Made by a program: the position numbers and the translations under genes
Source of the DNA: Samsonia erythrinae
Lineage (GTDB): Bacteria; Pseudomonadota; Gammaproteobacteria; Enterobacterales; Enterobacteriaceae
Direction: 5' to 3'
Assembly (NCBI RefSeq): GCF_004342665.1
Contig: NZ_SMBY01000001.1
Location: forward strand, 658,950-722,949
DNA: 64,000 nucleotides
The notes under the pieces: model-generated
Seen by the model: the letters and a program-made list of their open reading frames with translations, nothing else
Databases searched by the model: none
Told to the model about the DNA's origin: nothing
Part shown: piece after piece, positions 17,867 to 28,814 of the stretch
Layout of the letters: every line of letters starts with the position of its first letter
How positions within the stretch are numbered: position 1 is the stretch's first letter

Positions 17867-18123
17867 AAATCAGTTTGACTGGTATATAGTTGCCTGTTCT
17901 CACCGCGGATTTATATTTGAAACTTTATGTGGTTAATAGTTTCTCCGGATATCCTTTCTGCTTTGAAGCGGATAGAGATTTTATATTGGTTTTATTAGCA
18001 AATGTACGAAACAAGGAGGACTGGTTTTTAAATGTTAAAAATGATTGGCGTGTATTTGATGATTTTTAATAGGTGAATCATTCGTAATATAAAACCTCTG
18101 CCTACACCGATGAGAAAATTAAA
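17867..18123. other. AT-rich gap between the glycosidase and porin genes
   Basis: About 257 bp, strongly AT-rich, with no gene. No clear terminator hairpin is visible, so the porin and beta-glucuronidase genes may be co-transcribed or have their own promoter here. Confidence 0.4.
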
Positions 18124-19398
18124 ATGACAAAAAACAAACTCAAAATATTAGTGGTTTTTTTATTATCGTTTAATGCAATGGTATCTCATTCAGCAGAAAT
18201 TAATGATGATGAAGATGCTGCAAGAATCCGATTGAAAAATGATTTTCGTCGGGCGGATCGTCCCAGCGCAGGCTCCTCAGCAAGGGAGATTTACGGCTGG
18301 GTGCAGGGCACCATGCTTGATGTAAATACTCATTACTATTCAGATTTCATCGGCGTTCAGGCAGGTGCTTATTACGTTTACAAACTGGGGGCGAAATCAC
18401 GTTGGAGCACACGCGGATATCTGGCCGATCATGACAGCTTCGGTCTGGCTTCCGGAGCGATTAAGCTCAGGCCTGCGGACAATATCCATATCAAAATAGG
18501 CCGGTTTGGAACCGATAATGGTTACGGTAGTCTTCCATATCGAATTCCGCTGATTGCCTCGGGTTCGACCAGAACAATGCCTGCTCTCTCCGAAGGGGTT
18601 ATTGGCCGTTACGAACCCAATGAAAATATTGACTTATGGGCCATGTACAGAACTCGCGTATTTCTCTGGCCAGATGCTGCTGTGGGGGTCCGCAATGAAG
18701 GGATATATAACCCCAGCACCGGCTATTATGACACGCGCAAGGCACGTTCATTCCTGGCCGGAAGCTGGCATGATGACAGTAGTCGCTATTCGTTCGGTAT
18801 GTCATGGCAGGATGACGTTTCCTCTCAATACCAGACGATTCTGGAGAAGAAATTCGCCTTGAAGAAGAAAGATAGTATTAAAGTAGAAGCACTTGCTTAT
18901 CATGCAGAGCTGAATGGTATTTCTCGCTCCAATAGTGATCATAATAATACTCAGGTTTATTCTGGGCAGATAACATATATCATGCCGAAAATCAGTTTAT
19001 TCAGCAGTGTAGGTCTGGTCACACATGCTATGAACAATATAGGTTCAAACGTCGATACGGATATTGGTTGGCCTAACTCTCTGAGTATCGATAGAAATAA
19101 AGAAAATATGTTTTCATTCCAGATTGGTGTCCAATATTATTTCAAACCTAATTTTAGCGTCATGCTTGCACCTCTTATTACTCATGGGTATGAAGACACC
19201 AATCGGACGATTGAAATAAATGGGCGAGGATTACTTGCTGCAATTTTTTACAATGTAACTGATGGTCCTCTGGAGGGACTGAAATTGTCAGTTGGTACTG
19301 ATGTGGCGAAGGAAAAACGGAATGGAAGTAGCCTGGGAAATAACCTGGATTATTGGGATGTAAAGGCCGGGATACAATATGATTTTATGTTGAAATAG
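18124..19398 (+). CDS. Outer-membrane porin, OprD-like family
   Basis: A 424-residue beta-barrel protein with a 24-residue signal peptide (KILVVFLLSFNAMVSHSA). It shows alternating aromatic strands and ends with an outer-membrane C-terminal aromatic pattern (AGIQYDFMLK). The GRFGTDNGYGSLPYRIPL and RTMPALSEGVIGRYE segments fit the OprD/chitoporin superfamily, which admits specific small solutes. It lies between the phospho-glycosidase and beta-glucuronidase genes, so it probably lets their substrate through the outer membrane. Exact subfamily and substrate are not evident. Confidence 0.8.
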   Translation: MTKNKLKILVVFLLSFNAMVSHSAEINDDEDAARIRLKNDFRRADRPSAGSSAREIYGWVQGTMLDVNTHYYSDFIGVQAGAYYVYKLGAKSRWSTRGYLADHDSFGLASGAIKLRPADNIHIKIGRFGTDNGYGSLPYRIPLIASGSTRTMPALSEGVIGRYEPNENIDLWAMYRTRVFLWPDAAVGVRNEGIYNPSTGYYDTRKARSFLAGSWHDDSSRYSFGMSWQDDVSSQYQTILEKKFALKKKDSIKVEALAYHAELNGISRSNSDHNNTQVYSGQITYIMPKISLFSSVGLVTHAMNNIGSNVDTDIGWPNSLSIDRNKENMFSFQIGVQYYFKPNFSVMLAPLITHGYEDTNRTIEINGRGLLAAIFYNVTDGPLEGLKLSVGTDVAKEKRNGSSLGNNLDYWDVKAGIQYDFMLK

Positions 19399-19412
19399 TG
19401 TAATGAGTTTAA

Positions 19413-21215
<1,803 letters not shown>

Positions 21216-21236
21216 TAACGGGCTCTACTCTATTGT

Positions 21237-21267
21237 AAAAAGCCGTATCAGCACAGACTGATACGGC
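21237..21267 (-). terminator. Intrinsic terminator of the integrase remnant
   Basis: GCCGTATCAG (21242-21251) pairs perfectly with CTGATACGGC (21258-21267). On the minus strand a run of five T follows, so it ends transcription of the integrase fragment. It may also help separate it from the beta-glucuronidase gene. Confidence 0.75.
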
Positions 21268-22104
21268 GTTGAGGTTCTGAATGGGTAATTGACAGGTCAG
21301 GCGACGATGTATCGCTTTGCTCTGCCCTGAATATAGAGTGGTACATAAGACTCACGGGGCACGTATCCAGATAATCCAACCACCACTGCATCATTGCCTT
21401 ACGGGCTTCCAGATGCTCAGCCTTATGAATGTAAGCCAGACGCACGGTGTTGCGCTCCTGATGACTCATCTGGCGCTCCACCGCATCCTGCGACCATAAA
21501 CCAGACTCCATCAGGGCACTGTATGCCATTGCCCGGAAGCCATGGCCGCAGACATCTGTTTTGGTGTCATAACCCATCAGACGCAGCGCTTTGTTGACCG
21601 TGTTTTCACACATCGGTTTATACGGGTTATGGTTGCCGGGGAATACCAGTTCCAGATGGCCGGAAATCGCTTGAATCTGCTTCAGGATATCGATGGCTTG
21701 TCGGGAGAGCGGGACAATATGCGGCGTGCGCATTTTCGCTCCGCGTCCTGAATAGCGTGCGCCGGCAATGGCTTCGCGGGTGGCGGGAATAGTCCAGATT
21801 TTGTTTCTGAAATCAATCTCGCGCCAGCGGGCGAAACGCAATTCGCTGGAACGGATAAATAGGTGCAGGGTGAGCAGTACCGCAGTCGGGTCAGTTCCCG
21901 GCCTTGCTGATAGCTTTCAATTCGTTCCAGCAACTCAGGCAGACGCTCCAGCGGCAGAGCCGGATAATGGCGTCTAATCGGCGGAGCCGTTACGCCAACT
22001 AAATTCAGCGCCGGGTTGTTTTCCCCCCATCCTTGCTGAACCGCGTAACGCATAATATTACACAGGTGCTGTCGGATACGGAGGAAAAAATAAGCACGCA
22101 TCAG
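21248..22104 (-). pseudogene. Truncated, frameshifted tyrosine integrase (P4-type) next to tRNA-Asn
   Basis: Only the C-terminal two thirds of a P4-type integrase remain. The reading begins around RIRQHLCNIMRYAVQQGW and continues to GRELTRL near 21885. There a one-base deletion shifts the frame, which resumes as SSELRFARWREIDF. Catalytic residues are still readable: R in SSELR, HxxR in HGFRAM and the tyrosine in VRLAYIHKAEHLEAR. The N-terminal arm-binding domain is missing; the break lies about 75 bp from the tRNA-Asn 3' end. This is the usual place for an island integrase, so an element once integrated here and has lost the ability to excise. Confidence 0.85.
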
Positions 22105-22142
22105 GACGAGTTTTCACATTATGTCCCTGGCTCCGAAAGCAA

Positions 22143-22173
22143 AAAAGCAGATGTCTGAAGACATCTGCTTTTC
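22143..22173 (-). terminator. tRNA-Asn terminator
   Basis: AAAAGCAGATGTC and GACATCTGCTTTT form a strong hairpin. On the minus strand it follows the tRNA-Asn 3' end and runs into T residues. Confidence 0.8.
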
Positions 22174-22179
22174 TAAATT

Positions 22180-22255
22180 TGGCTCCTCTGACTGGACTCG
22201 AACCAGTGACATACGGATTAACAGTCCGCCGTTCTACCGACTGAACTACAGAGGA
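22180..22255 (-). tRNA. tRNA-Asn (anticodon GTT)
   Basis: A 76-base tRNA read on the minus strand. The acceptor stem TCCTCTG pairs with CAGAGGA, the anticodon loop is CTGTTAA with anticodon GTT, the T-loop is GGTTCGAGTCC, and CCA is encoded. It is flanked downstream by an integrase remnant, which marks it as a former integration site. Confidence 0.97.
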
Positions 22256-22364
22256 ATCGTGTGAACGGGGCGCATGATATCCGGCACCTGAGGTACTGTC
22301 AACGGCAAAATCAGCTTTATCGTCTGACTGTTTAGGCGATAAACAATTCGCTGCTTGTCTCCGG

Positions 22365-23162
22365 TCAATAAATAGATGGCGAGCGGTAATCAATGCTGTT
22401 TTGCCAGCATTTTAGCCGAGCGAGGGGATCCTGCCGATAGAATTTCTGGAAACAGCGATACAGGTCGGGAAAGCGTTCTTCCAGCAATTCGGGCGCACTG
22501 AAAAAATACTCTGACAGCACTGCAAAGCACTCCGCCGGATCTTGGGCCGCATAAGGATCCATGCTGGCGGCCTCTTCCCCTACCAGGTCGATTTCCTCCT
22601 GTAAAGCATCCATTGCGCCGTGCAGATGCTGTTCCCAGATAGCAATATCGCGAATCGGAATCAGAGGAACCCCTGTTGGTTCGCCGCTGCTGCGAATATC
22701 CAGTTTGTGAGCGACTTCATGAATAATGAGATTGAAACCTGAGAGGTCGAAGGAGTCCTGCACTTCCTGCCAGTTAAGGACGATCGGCCCCTGATCCCAG
22801 CTTTGTCCCGACTGCACTATTTTCCCTGTATGCACCAACCCGATATCGTCCTGCCACTCTTCTTCAACAATAAATGGACCGGGATAAACCAGAACCTCGT
22901 GAAAACCGTCCAACGCATCACCGCCAAGCGATAATACTGGCAGGGAAAACAGCAGGGCGATACGTTGCTGCATGATTTCCGTTAACGCCAACTCCTGCAA
23001 GGGGATCAGGCGTTTTTGCTTCAGGAATCGATCGGCAAGGTTGACCAGTTGCTGGCGCTCTTCATCGTTTAAGGGGGCGAGAAGAGGAACTGAGAGCGCA
23101 GTTTGCCAGTGTTCAAATGCTTGTGCCTGAGGTTGAGTGTTTTTCCACGGCCATTTAATCAT
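22365..23162 (-). CDS. mtfA: Mlc titration factor / zinc aminopeptidase MtfA
   Basis: A 265-residue protein, the same length as E. coli MtfA. The zinc-binding HExxH motif lies in [12 protein letters not shown], with [25 protein letters not shown] downstream carrying the third ligand region. MtfA binds the glucose repressor Mlc and so affects ptsG expression; it also has peptidase activity. The start is at MIKWPWK (ATG 23162); the frame is open further upstream, but that would run through tRNA-Ser. It is divergent from tRNA-Ser, an arrangement also seen in E. coli. Confidence 0.93.
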   Translation of the reverse strand: MIKWPWKNTQPQAQAFEHWQTALSVPLLAPLNDEERQQLVNLADRFLKQKRLIPLQELALTEIMQQRIALLFSLPVLSLGGDALDGFHEVLVYPGPFIVEEEWQDDIGLVHTGKIVQSGQSWDQGPIVLNWQEVQDSFDLSGFNLIIHEVAHKLDIRSSGEPTGVPLIPIRDIAIWEQHLHGAMDALQEEIDLVGEEAASMDPYAAQDPAECFAVLSEYFFSAPELLEERFPDLYRCFQKFYRQDPLARLKCWQNSIDYRSPSIY

Positions 23163-23254
23163 TTTCTTGCTCGTTAAGTTGTCACTTAAATTTAAAGGCG
23201 GGTGCAATACTGTTAAAATGCCGCAAAAGCGGGCATTATGGCAACGGCTTAAAC

Positions 23255-23344
23255 GGAGAGATGCCGGAGCGGCTGAACGGACCGGTCTCGAAAACCGGAG
23301 TAGGGGCAACTCTACCGGGGGTTCAAATCCCCCTCTCTCCGCCA
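23255..23344 (+). tRNA. tRNA-Ser (anticodon CGA)
   Basis: A 90-base class II tRNA with a long variable arm (GTAGGGGCAACTCTAC). The acceptor stem GGAGAGA pairs with TCTCTCC, the anticodon loop GTCTCGAAAAC gives CGA, and GCCA ends the gene. Confidence 0.97.
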
Positions 23345-23705
23345 TTATTGTTGTAAAATCAAAAAATTATATGTTGTTGTGATTTTGCTCTGCATAACGT
23401 CATACAGAAAACAGCGTATCGGAAATGGTTTTTCCTAATAAATCTATTTCTATCATGTTGTATTTTGTCAGGCATTCACTTTTAACTCTTCTGCTTCACA
23501 CTCTTAAAAAATTTTCTTTAGGCCCATACTGGCATGTGAAAATCGCGCTGGCGGATGATTGATATCGTTATGCGAGAAAGTGGGGGTAGATGAAGGCCCA
23601 CGAAATTCAAACAGTGGGCGAGTTAAGCAACTTTACCCGGCCTGACGGTGGCTGCTCAAAAGGGTATCCGTTGCCGGCGTGTTCCCCGGTGGTGCTGACA
23701 TCCGG

Positions 23706-24086
23706 TCAGATCTGCTTGCCCTGTTCCTTATGGCAGTACGCCGCTGGCTCATCCGGCTTGCGGGATATGAATGCCGGAAAATCCGTGATTTCAATATCAG
23801 TGTGGGGGGAAAAATGTTCTTTCCCGTCAAGGTAGGATTTGAATCCATCCAGAACCACCTTTTCTTCTTCAAGGCGGGCGTCGGGAAGGGATACAGCCAT
23901 ACTGTCTGGGTCGATCAGGGTATACCGACCCGCCATTTCAGTGTGTCCTGTAGACCGGAACGTCAGTGTCAGCCCGGAGGCCTTTGAACAGGCCTCGTCG
24001 TGAGGACAGCTTTTGTCTACTGTCGTGGGGTCAGTCCACCCCTGCGTAGTTACGCAAAAAATGACAATTGCCCGACTATAATATCC
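23706..24086 (-). pseudogene. Unidentified open frame, probable gene fragment
   Basis: An open frame of 126 codons. From about 24060 it reads IVIFCVTTQGWTD, TFRSTGHTEMAGRYTLIDPDS and DGFKSYLDGKEHFSPHTDIE, and stops at TGA 23706. The first ATG is at 23936, only 76 codons from the end, and has a poor ribosome binding site. The composition looks protein-like, and a cysteine after a short hydrophobic stretch hints at a secreted or lipoprotein start that has decayed. I do not recognise the family. Confidence 0.35.
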
Positions 24087-24115
24087 TCATAGGGAGCGAA
24101 TCAACTCCCTATGAG
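24086..24115. terminator. Perfect 11-bp hairpin downstream of the hydrolase gene
   Basis: CTCATAGGGAG and CTCCCTATGAG are perfect reverse complements around an eight-base loop. It lies 65 bp beyond the hydrolase stop. There is no T-tract, so it may be a terminator of non-classical type or an element end. Confidence 0.45.
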
Positions 24116-24180
24116 AATCATGAACCGTTTCTATTATTGCTTTCAGATGTCACTAACGGTACGGAAATGATCTGTGTATT

Positions 24181-25119
24181 TTACAGATTAGGAGCTCTAT
24201 CTTCAGTAAAAGCATCTTCAAGAAAACGAACGGCATTACGTATAGCCCGATCAGCATCAGGCAGAATGCCTGCGAAAAGATGCCAAACATGGAACATGCC
24301 TGGCCACACTTCAAGCGTGATACGTCCACGCGCTTCCCCTATATTTGAAGCCAGTCGAATTGCGTCACTCAGCATGACTTCATTTTCACCGATTTGGATA
24401 AGAATCGGCGCCAGCCCATGGACATCAGCAAAAACGGGGGATGCATCAGGATGTGTGGGAAGTTCACCGGCAAGGAAACATTTTCCCAGTTTGTTCAGAA
24501 ACTCCACACTACAAATGGGATCAAGCCCGTCGCGAGTGGTGGCGGACGAACCACTGTGAGTAAGGTTTGCCCATGGGGAGATCGATACACCGGCGGCAGG
24601 AAGTGAAAAACCTCCATCACGTGCTTTGCGCATCATCGTTACAACCATAGCGCCGCCTGCTGAATCGCCAGCTAGAACTAGATCGCGGGGATGGGTACCT
24701 GAGTTCAGAATTGAGCAATAGGCGGCAAACACATCATCAATTGGTGTGGGGAAGGGATGTTCGGGTGCTTGCCGATAGTCAGGGGTGTAAACCCTGGCAT
24801 TCAATTCCCGAGCAAGACGCCCCGTAAGACCACGATAAGCTTCAACACCACCATGCACGTAGCCGCCGCCATGAATATAAAGGACTACTCTGCTTCCTGT
24901 ATACTCTTGTGGTTCGCTGATCATTGCCGAGACTCCGCCTAAAAGGGTGGTTTTATAGGAAACCCCATCGATAGCAGGAAAAATCTTTTCAAGGCCTTGC
25001 ATATATAGGCTGCGTACTTCCGGCCAACTCGTTTCTGACTGAACACTGAGTTTCTGGACAATCGGGCCTGCAGCATTAATCCATCCATCCAAGGCATCTT
25101 GGGCATTTTTAGGTAACAT
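24181..25119 (-). CDS. Alpha/beta hydrolase, hormone-sensitive-lipase family esterase
   Basis: A 312-residue esterase of the HSL (type IV) family. The oxyanion-hole motif is VVLYIHGGGYVHGG, the nucleophile serine is in LVLAGDSAGGAMV, and the acid and histidine lie in the C-terminal region (IGENEVMLSDA and WPGMFHVWHLF). No signal peptide is present, so it should act on short-chain esters in the cytoplasm; the substrate is unknown. It is divergent from a LysR gene with a 70-bp shared promoter region, an arrangement typical of a regulator controlling an inducible esterase. The pair lies between tRNA-Ser and tRNA-Pro, absent from that position in E. coli, so it is probably accessory. Confidence 0.88.
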   Translation of the reverse strand: MLPKNAQDALDGWINAAGPIVQKLSVQSETSWPEVRSLYMQGLEKIFPAIDGVSYKTTLLGGVSAMISEPQEYTGSRVVLYIHGGGYVHGGVEAYRGLTGRLARELNARVYTPDYRQAPEHPFPTPIDDVFAAYCSILNSGTHPRDLVLAGDSAGGAMVVTMMRKARDGGFSLPAAGVSISPWANLTHSGSSATTRDGLDPICSVEFLNKLGKCFLAGELPTHPDASPVFADVHGLAPILIQIGENEVMLSDAIRLASNIGEARGRITLEVWPGMFHVWHLFAGILPDADRAIRNAVRFLEDAFTEDRAPNL

Positions 25120-25189
25120 TGTTGAATCCTCAATGAGTTTAGTTCTACAATTTGATTGTAACTAACAAATTGGCGAATAGGTTTCCCCA

Positions 25190-26125
25190 ATGATAGATGG
25201 AAATATCCCGGCTTATAAAAAGTCAAATTCTGATTTGGATATTGGCGCTTTGCGTTTATTTGTAGCGATTGCTGAATCAGGAAGTTTTGTTGCAGGCGGT
25301 AAAGCAAGGGGACTGACGCGTTCTGCGGCAGGTAAGGCATTGTCTCGTCTTGAGAATCATCTTGAGACACGTCTTTTCCAACGAACTACTCGGCGCTTAT
25401 CGCTTACAACAGAAGGGCATGAGTTCTATCATCGTTGCATTCAATTGCTAGAGGATTTGGAGGAAGCGGAAGCCAGTGTTCGTCAAAATCCACTCAAGCC
25501 AAAAGGTATTCTTCGATTAACCGTTTCAGAAGGATATGGAAAAATGGTTATTTTGCCGTTTCTCCGGGATTTTTTAGCGGCCATGCCTGAAGTTTCTGTA
25601 GAGATAAGTTTTAGCGATCGTGTTGTAGATCTTATAGAAGAAGGTGTTGATTTAGCCATACGCGTAGGCAGTGCGACTACCAGTTATCAATACATCACTC
25701 AGGTAATTGACCGTGCATCACTGCATCTGTGTGCCTCACCTGACTACCTCAAAACATGGGGTATGCCTGATTCGCTTACTTCTTTCAATAATCACAGACG
25801 TCTCGTATATGGTTTGGGATCTGCACCCACAGCATGGACGATCGGTGATAAAGAGAAATGCCAGATCACTGTGGACGACCGGGCTTATGCCAGATTTGAC
25901 AGCGGAGAGGCCATTCGTACGGCTGCTATAGACGGTCTGGGTATCGGGTATTTACCGTCTTTTATGATTGAAGAAGACCTGCTGGAGGGAAGACTGGTAA
26001 AGGTAATGGCGGATATGGAAAGTGAAGAAATTGCTGTTCATGCTATTTACCCTAACCGTAGACATCTTCCGGTTCGGGTTCGTGCATTCATTGATGAACT
26101 TAATAGGTTTTTGAGACGGAGTTAA
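25190..26125 (+). CDS. LysR-family regulator, divergent from the esterase gene
   Basis: A 311-residue LysR-type regulator. The helix-turn-helix is in ALRLFVAIAESGSFVAGGKA and GLTRSAAGKALSRLENHLETRLFQRTTRRLSLT, followed by a type 2 periplasmic-binding-like effector domain (GILRLTVSEGYGKMVILPFL). It resembles the CrgA/DsdC-like group that controls neighbouring oxidoreductase or hydrolase genes. The 70-bp space to the divergent esterase start probably holds a shared operator. Its 3' end overlaps the antisense end of a small minus-strand frame. Confidence 0.88.
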   Translation: MIDGNIPAYKKSNSDLDIGALRLFVAIAESGSFVAGGKARGLTRSAAGKALSRLENHLETRLFQRTTRRLSLTTEGHEFYHRCIQLLEDLEEAEASVRQNPLKPKGILRLTVSEGYGKMVILPFLRDFLAAMPEVSVEISFSDRVVDLIEEGVDLAIRVGSATTSYQYITQVIDRASLHLCASPDYLKTWGMPDSLTSFNNHRRLVYGLGSAPTAWTIGDKEKCQITVDDRAYARFDSGEAIRTAAIDGLGIGYLPSFMIEEDLLEGRLVKVMADMESEEIAVHAIYPNRRHLPVRVRAFIDELNRFLRRS

Positions 26126-26371
26126 TCGACAGTTTTCTGATTTTCCCCGCCACTCAAAAAACGAAAACTGCCCAGCGATGATGTCGAGCGCATCCTCTAG
26201 CGTTGGTACTGGATCGATATGAATCGCTGGCGCGTCAGTTTCGCCGACGCGTACAGCGACATAAAACCCGCTATCCTCGATCACTGCGTATGAACGAACA
26301 GGGCAGTCTGTCAGCATGTCGCTGTCGTCTAAAACGCAGATCGTCGTTCCGTGATAGTCGATTTTTCTCAT
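25952..26371 (-). CDS. Small uncharacterised protein beside tRNA-Pro, probably truncated
   Basis: ATG 26371 is preceded by AAGGAG at good spacing and reads MRKIDYHGTTICVLDDSD ... PTLEDALDIIAGQFSFFEWRG, about 75 plausible residues. The rest of the frame, to 25952, is antisense to the LysR gene and is basic and Asn-rich, unlike a natural C-terminus. The original gene was probably cut and now reads on by chance. It may be a leftover of a phage or island at tRNA-Pro. No family recognised. Confidence 0.4.
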   Translation of the reverse strand: MRKIDYHGTTICVLDDSDMLTDCPVRSYAVIEDSGFYVAVRVGETDAPAIHIDPVPTLEDALDIIAGQFSFFEWRGKSENCRLTPSQKPIKFINECTNPNRKMSTVRVNSMNSNFFTFHIRHYLYQSSLQQVFFNHKRR

Positions 26372-26429
26372 TTTTCCGGCTCCTTCCGTCAGTTATTTTA
26401 CCATCATTTTACCATTGGCAAATTGAAGA

Positions 26430-26464
26430 CGAAAAAAAACCAACCGTAAGAGGTTGGTTTTTCT
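26430..26464 (-). terminator. tRNA-Pro terminator
   Basis: AACCAACC and GGTTGGTT form the stem around GTAAGA. On the minus strand the stem is followed by a long T run (A8 on the plus strand). It follows the tRNA-Pro 3' end. Confidence 0.8.
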
Positions 26465-26473
26465 GGGGAAATT

Positions 26474-26550
26474 TGGTCGGCACGAGAGGATTTGAACCTC
26501 CGACCCCCGACACCCCATGACGGTGCGCTACCAGGCTGCGCTACGTGCCG
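26474..26550 (-). tRNA. tRNA-Pro (anticodon GGG)
   Basis: A 77-base tRNA on the minus strand. The acceptor stem CGGCACG pairs with CGTGCCG, the anticodon loop TCATGGGGTG region gives GGG, the T-loop is GGTTCAAATCC, and CCA is encoded. In E. coli proL lies next to yejM in the same way. Confidence 0.96.
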
Positions 26551-26628
26551 ATGCTATGGGCGCTTATACTACCTTTTCCTGACCTGATTGCAATAGCCAG
26601 ATGGAACGACTGCTTTAGATTTAGGCAG

Positions 26629-28377
26629 TTAGTTGGCAATAAAGCGTCTTTCGTTCGTGAGTACTTGTAAAAGCAGCGCAAGCTGCGGTTTTTCATCATT
26701 CAGCCGATTTCCCTGCGTATCGTAAGCATGATAGTTGCCGTTGCTTTCCAATACGATGATCTGTTCCGGCGTCGTGATCAGTAGCGTACCGTTGTTGCCG
26801 TTAATCAACCACGGGTAGCGCCGTTGGGCAGAGAAGAGATCTTCGCCCTGTGAATAATCATCCGTGCTGTTTTTCACATGAAGCAGCCGCTGCATCAGCG
26901 TGGTCATGACGTCTTTGTTGTCCGTCATTTTCGTGATGGTCTGCGCAGGGGTATTCGGCCAGTGAACAATGAGCGGTGTTTGCCACTGAGTACGGGCAAA
27001 ACGTGCCGCGTCACGGGTATTGGCATTCTGGTTTTGTGCGGTTGTCACAATGACGACCGTCTTATCCAGAATGTTTTTGTCCCGCAACGTACGGATGATT
27101 TCACCAATTTGGCGATCGACGTCCGGAATATTTACGCGTTCGTTTGGCTCAGTCGTTTTGTCTTTTGCGATTTTGGGCGCGCCGCTGAGTTCGACGTAAG
27201 AGAACCAGGGGGGCGGGTTATTATTGCGGTTGAGCCACTCTTGCCACTGCGTGATGATGGCATCGCCGCTTTGTTGTTGCGGGGCGGGTAAGGAGAAGTC
27301 GGAAAGCAACGCCTGGCGATAGAGCGGGCTGTCGAAGCCGTTTACCGAAAATAGCCCAAACTGATAGCCTTGTTGACTTAATGCCGTGACCAATGCCGCG
27401 GGTTTACGCGCGCTCAGGATACCGTCCATATAGGTCGTCGAGAGGCCGTAAAACAGGTTAAACAACGCGGCGTCCGGTTGGGATCCCGAATCATAATGGT
27501 CGCTGAAACGCACGTTTTCTTCGGCAAAGCGAGACAGGTTCGGCATACGGTTTTTCATGTCGACAGGCGAGGTATCGTCGATCATCACCATTAACAGGTT
27601 GTAACCGCTGCCGCTGTCATGGAAGGCGATATTATTGAGTGGGTACTCCACCGTAATGGCTTCAGGATTGCCCTGCTGCGTGAGCCGACGCTGATATTCT
27701 TGTGCATCCAGCAGGCCATGTTTTTCCAGAAACCGTCGGGCCGTCATCGGATAAGACAGCGGCAGGTTGGCGCGCTGCATGGTAATCGGGCGATAGAAAT
27801 TGGCGTCGGCCCAGATGTACATCAGGTGCGACGCGAAGAATGCCGAGATGAAAACGCCCGCCAGCGGTTTGCCAAAGTGGCGGCGATTCAGACTGCGCAA
27901 TTTTTGCCAGCACCAGGTGCCGAAGAGCATTTCCACCATGAAAATTAACGGAATGCCAATAAACATCCATTGCCAGTCGCGGGCAATCTCACCTTGTCCA
28001 GGGTTGATGACGAGTTCCCAAACGGTGCTGTTAAGGTGCAGGTGGAAGCGGGTAAAGACTTCAACATCCACTAACAGCAGCGTAAGCGCGGCGGTTGCCA
28101 GCGCCGCGGAGAGAAAACGCAGCAGGCGCTGTGACATCACAATGAATGTCAGCGGGAAGATGATCAGCAGATAGGCGGCAAAGACGATAAAGCTGAAATG
28201 TCCGAGCCAGCTCACCAGCGCGTAAATCCTGCCGAATAAAGAGGATGGCCAATCGGCAACAAACAGGTAGCGGCTACCCAGCCCCAGAGTGAGCAAAATA
28301 TTGAATAAGGCGAACCAGTGTCCCCAACTGATCATCTGGGAGACTTTTTCGCGGTAGCGCTGACGGTTGGTTACCAT
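26629..28377 (-). CDS. yejM: Inner-membrane LPS regulator YejM (PbgA/LapC)
   Basis: A 582-residue protein, near the E. coli length of 586. Five N-terminal membrane segments (DUF3413, about residues 15-190) are followed by a periplasmic sulfatase-like domain beginning LLMVMIDDTSPVDMKN. In E. coli YejM senses periplasmic LPS and controls LpxC breakdown through LapB, and is essential. The domain keeps the sulfatase fold but not a sulfatase-type catalytic cysteine. It is downstream of yejL on the same strand with a 23-bp gap, as in E. coli. Confidence 0.95.
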   Translation of the reverse strand: MVTNRQRYREKVSQMISWGHWFALFNILLTLGLGSRYLFVADWPSSLFGRIYALVSWLGHFSFIVFAAYLLIIFPLTFIVMSQRLLRFLSAALATAALTLLLVDVEVFTRFHLHLNSTVWELVINPGQGEIARDWQWMFIGIPLIFMVEMLFGTWCWQKLRSLNRRHFGKPLAGVFISAFFASHLMYIWADANFYRPITMQRANLPLSYPMTARRFLEKHGLLDAQEYQRRLTQQGNPEAITVEYPLNNIAFHDSGSGYNLLMVMIDDTSPVDMKNRMPNLSRFAEENVRFSDHYDSGSQPDAALFNLFYGLSTTYMDGILSARKPAALVTALSQQGYQFGLFSVNGFDSPLYRQALLSDFSLPAPQQQSGDAIITQWQEWLNRNNNPPPWFSYVELSGAPKIAKDKTTEPNERVNIPDVDRQIGEIIRTLRDKNILDKTVVIVTTAQNQNANTRDAARFARTQWQTPLIVHWPNTPAQTITKMTDNKDVMTTLMQRLLHVKNSTDDYSQGEDLFSAQRRYPWLINGNNGTLLITTPEQIIVLESNGNYHAYDTQGNRLNDEKPQLALLLQVLTNERRFIAN

Positions 28378-28400
28378 ACGTTGGTCAAGAATCAGTAAAC

Positions 28401-28622
28401 TTAATCGGCTTTTTTAATTGAAGCCTGTAGGGCTTCAGCGAAAGAACGGGCCAGCATCTGACGTTGCGCCGACGCGACGCTCGTGTTAATCAGATTTGTC
28501 ACCATGTTACCCAGTACCATCAGAGCAAGATCGGTTGGGGCGTGGTGCTTTTCCAGAACATTGACCATCTCTGAAAGCAGTTGTTCAACGTGTTCGTCAC
28601 TATATCGGGATGATTGTGGCAT
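28401..28622 (-). CDS. yejL: UPF0352 protein YejL
   Basis: A 73-residue helical protein matching Yej[40 protein letters not shown] and [17 protein letters not shown] ends. Function unknown. It is the first gene of the yejL-yejM pair and is divergent from yejK, the same arrangement as in E. coli. Confidence 0.95.
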   Translation of the reverse strand: MPQSSRYSDEHVEQLLSEMVNVLEKHHAPTDLALMVLGNMVTNLINTSVASAQRQMLARSFAEALQASIKKAD

Positions 28623-28814
28623 AAAATGGCGTATCTCAAGCTGGTAAAGTCGCTTATCTTACCGTATAGACTTATGCTTTTCCGCACTTTTATCTTTTAT
28701 CATTAGTGAATCTAGCCGCTTAGCGCGTGAACGGACATGATGAAACCGTTTTGGGTATTGCGGGCCTTGCGTATCAATGTTTGAATACGCGCCTTGTTAA
28801 AAGGAGAGTTTATC

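Larger units (their letters stand above)
23345..24180. other. Accessory gap after tRNA-Ser
   Basis: More than 800 bp with no intact recognised gene. It contains an open minus-strand frame (23706-24086) and a perfect inverted repeat (24086-24115). Its place just after a tRNA 3' end suggests remnants of an inserted element, but no integrase is visible. Confidence 0.5.
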
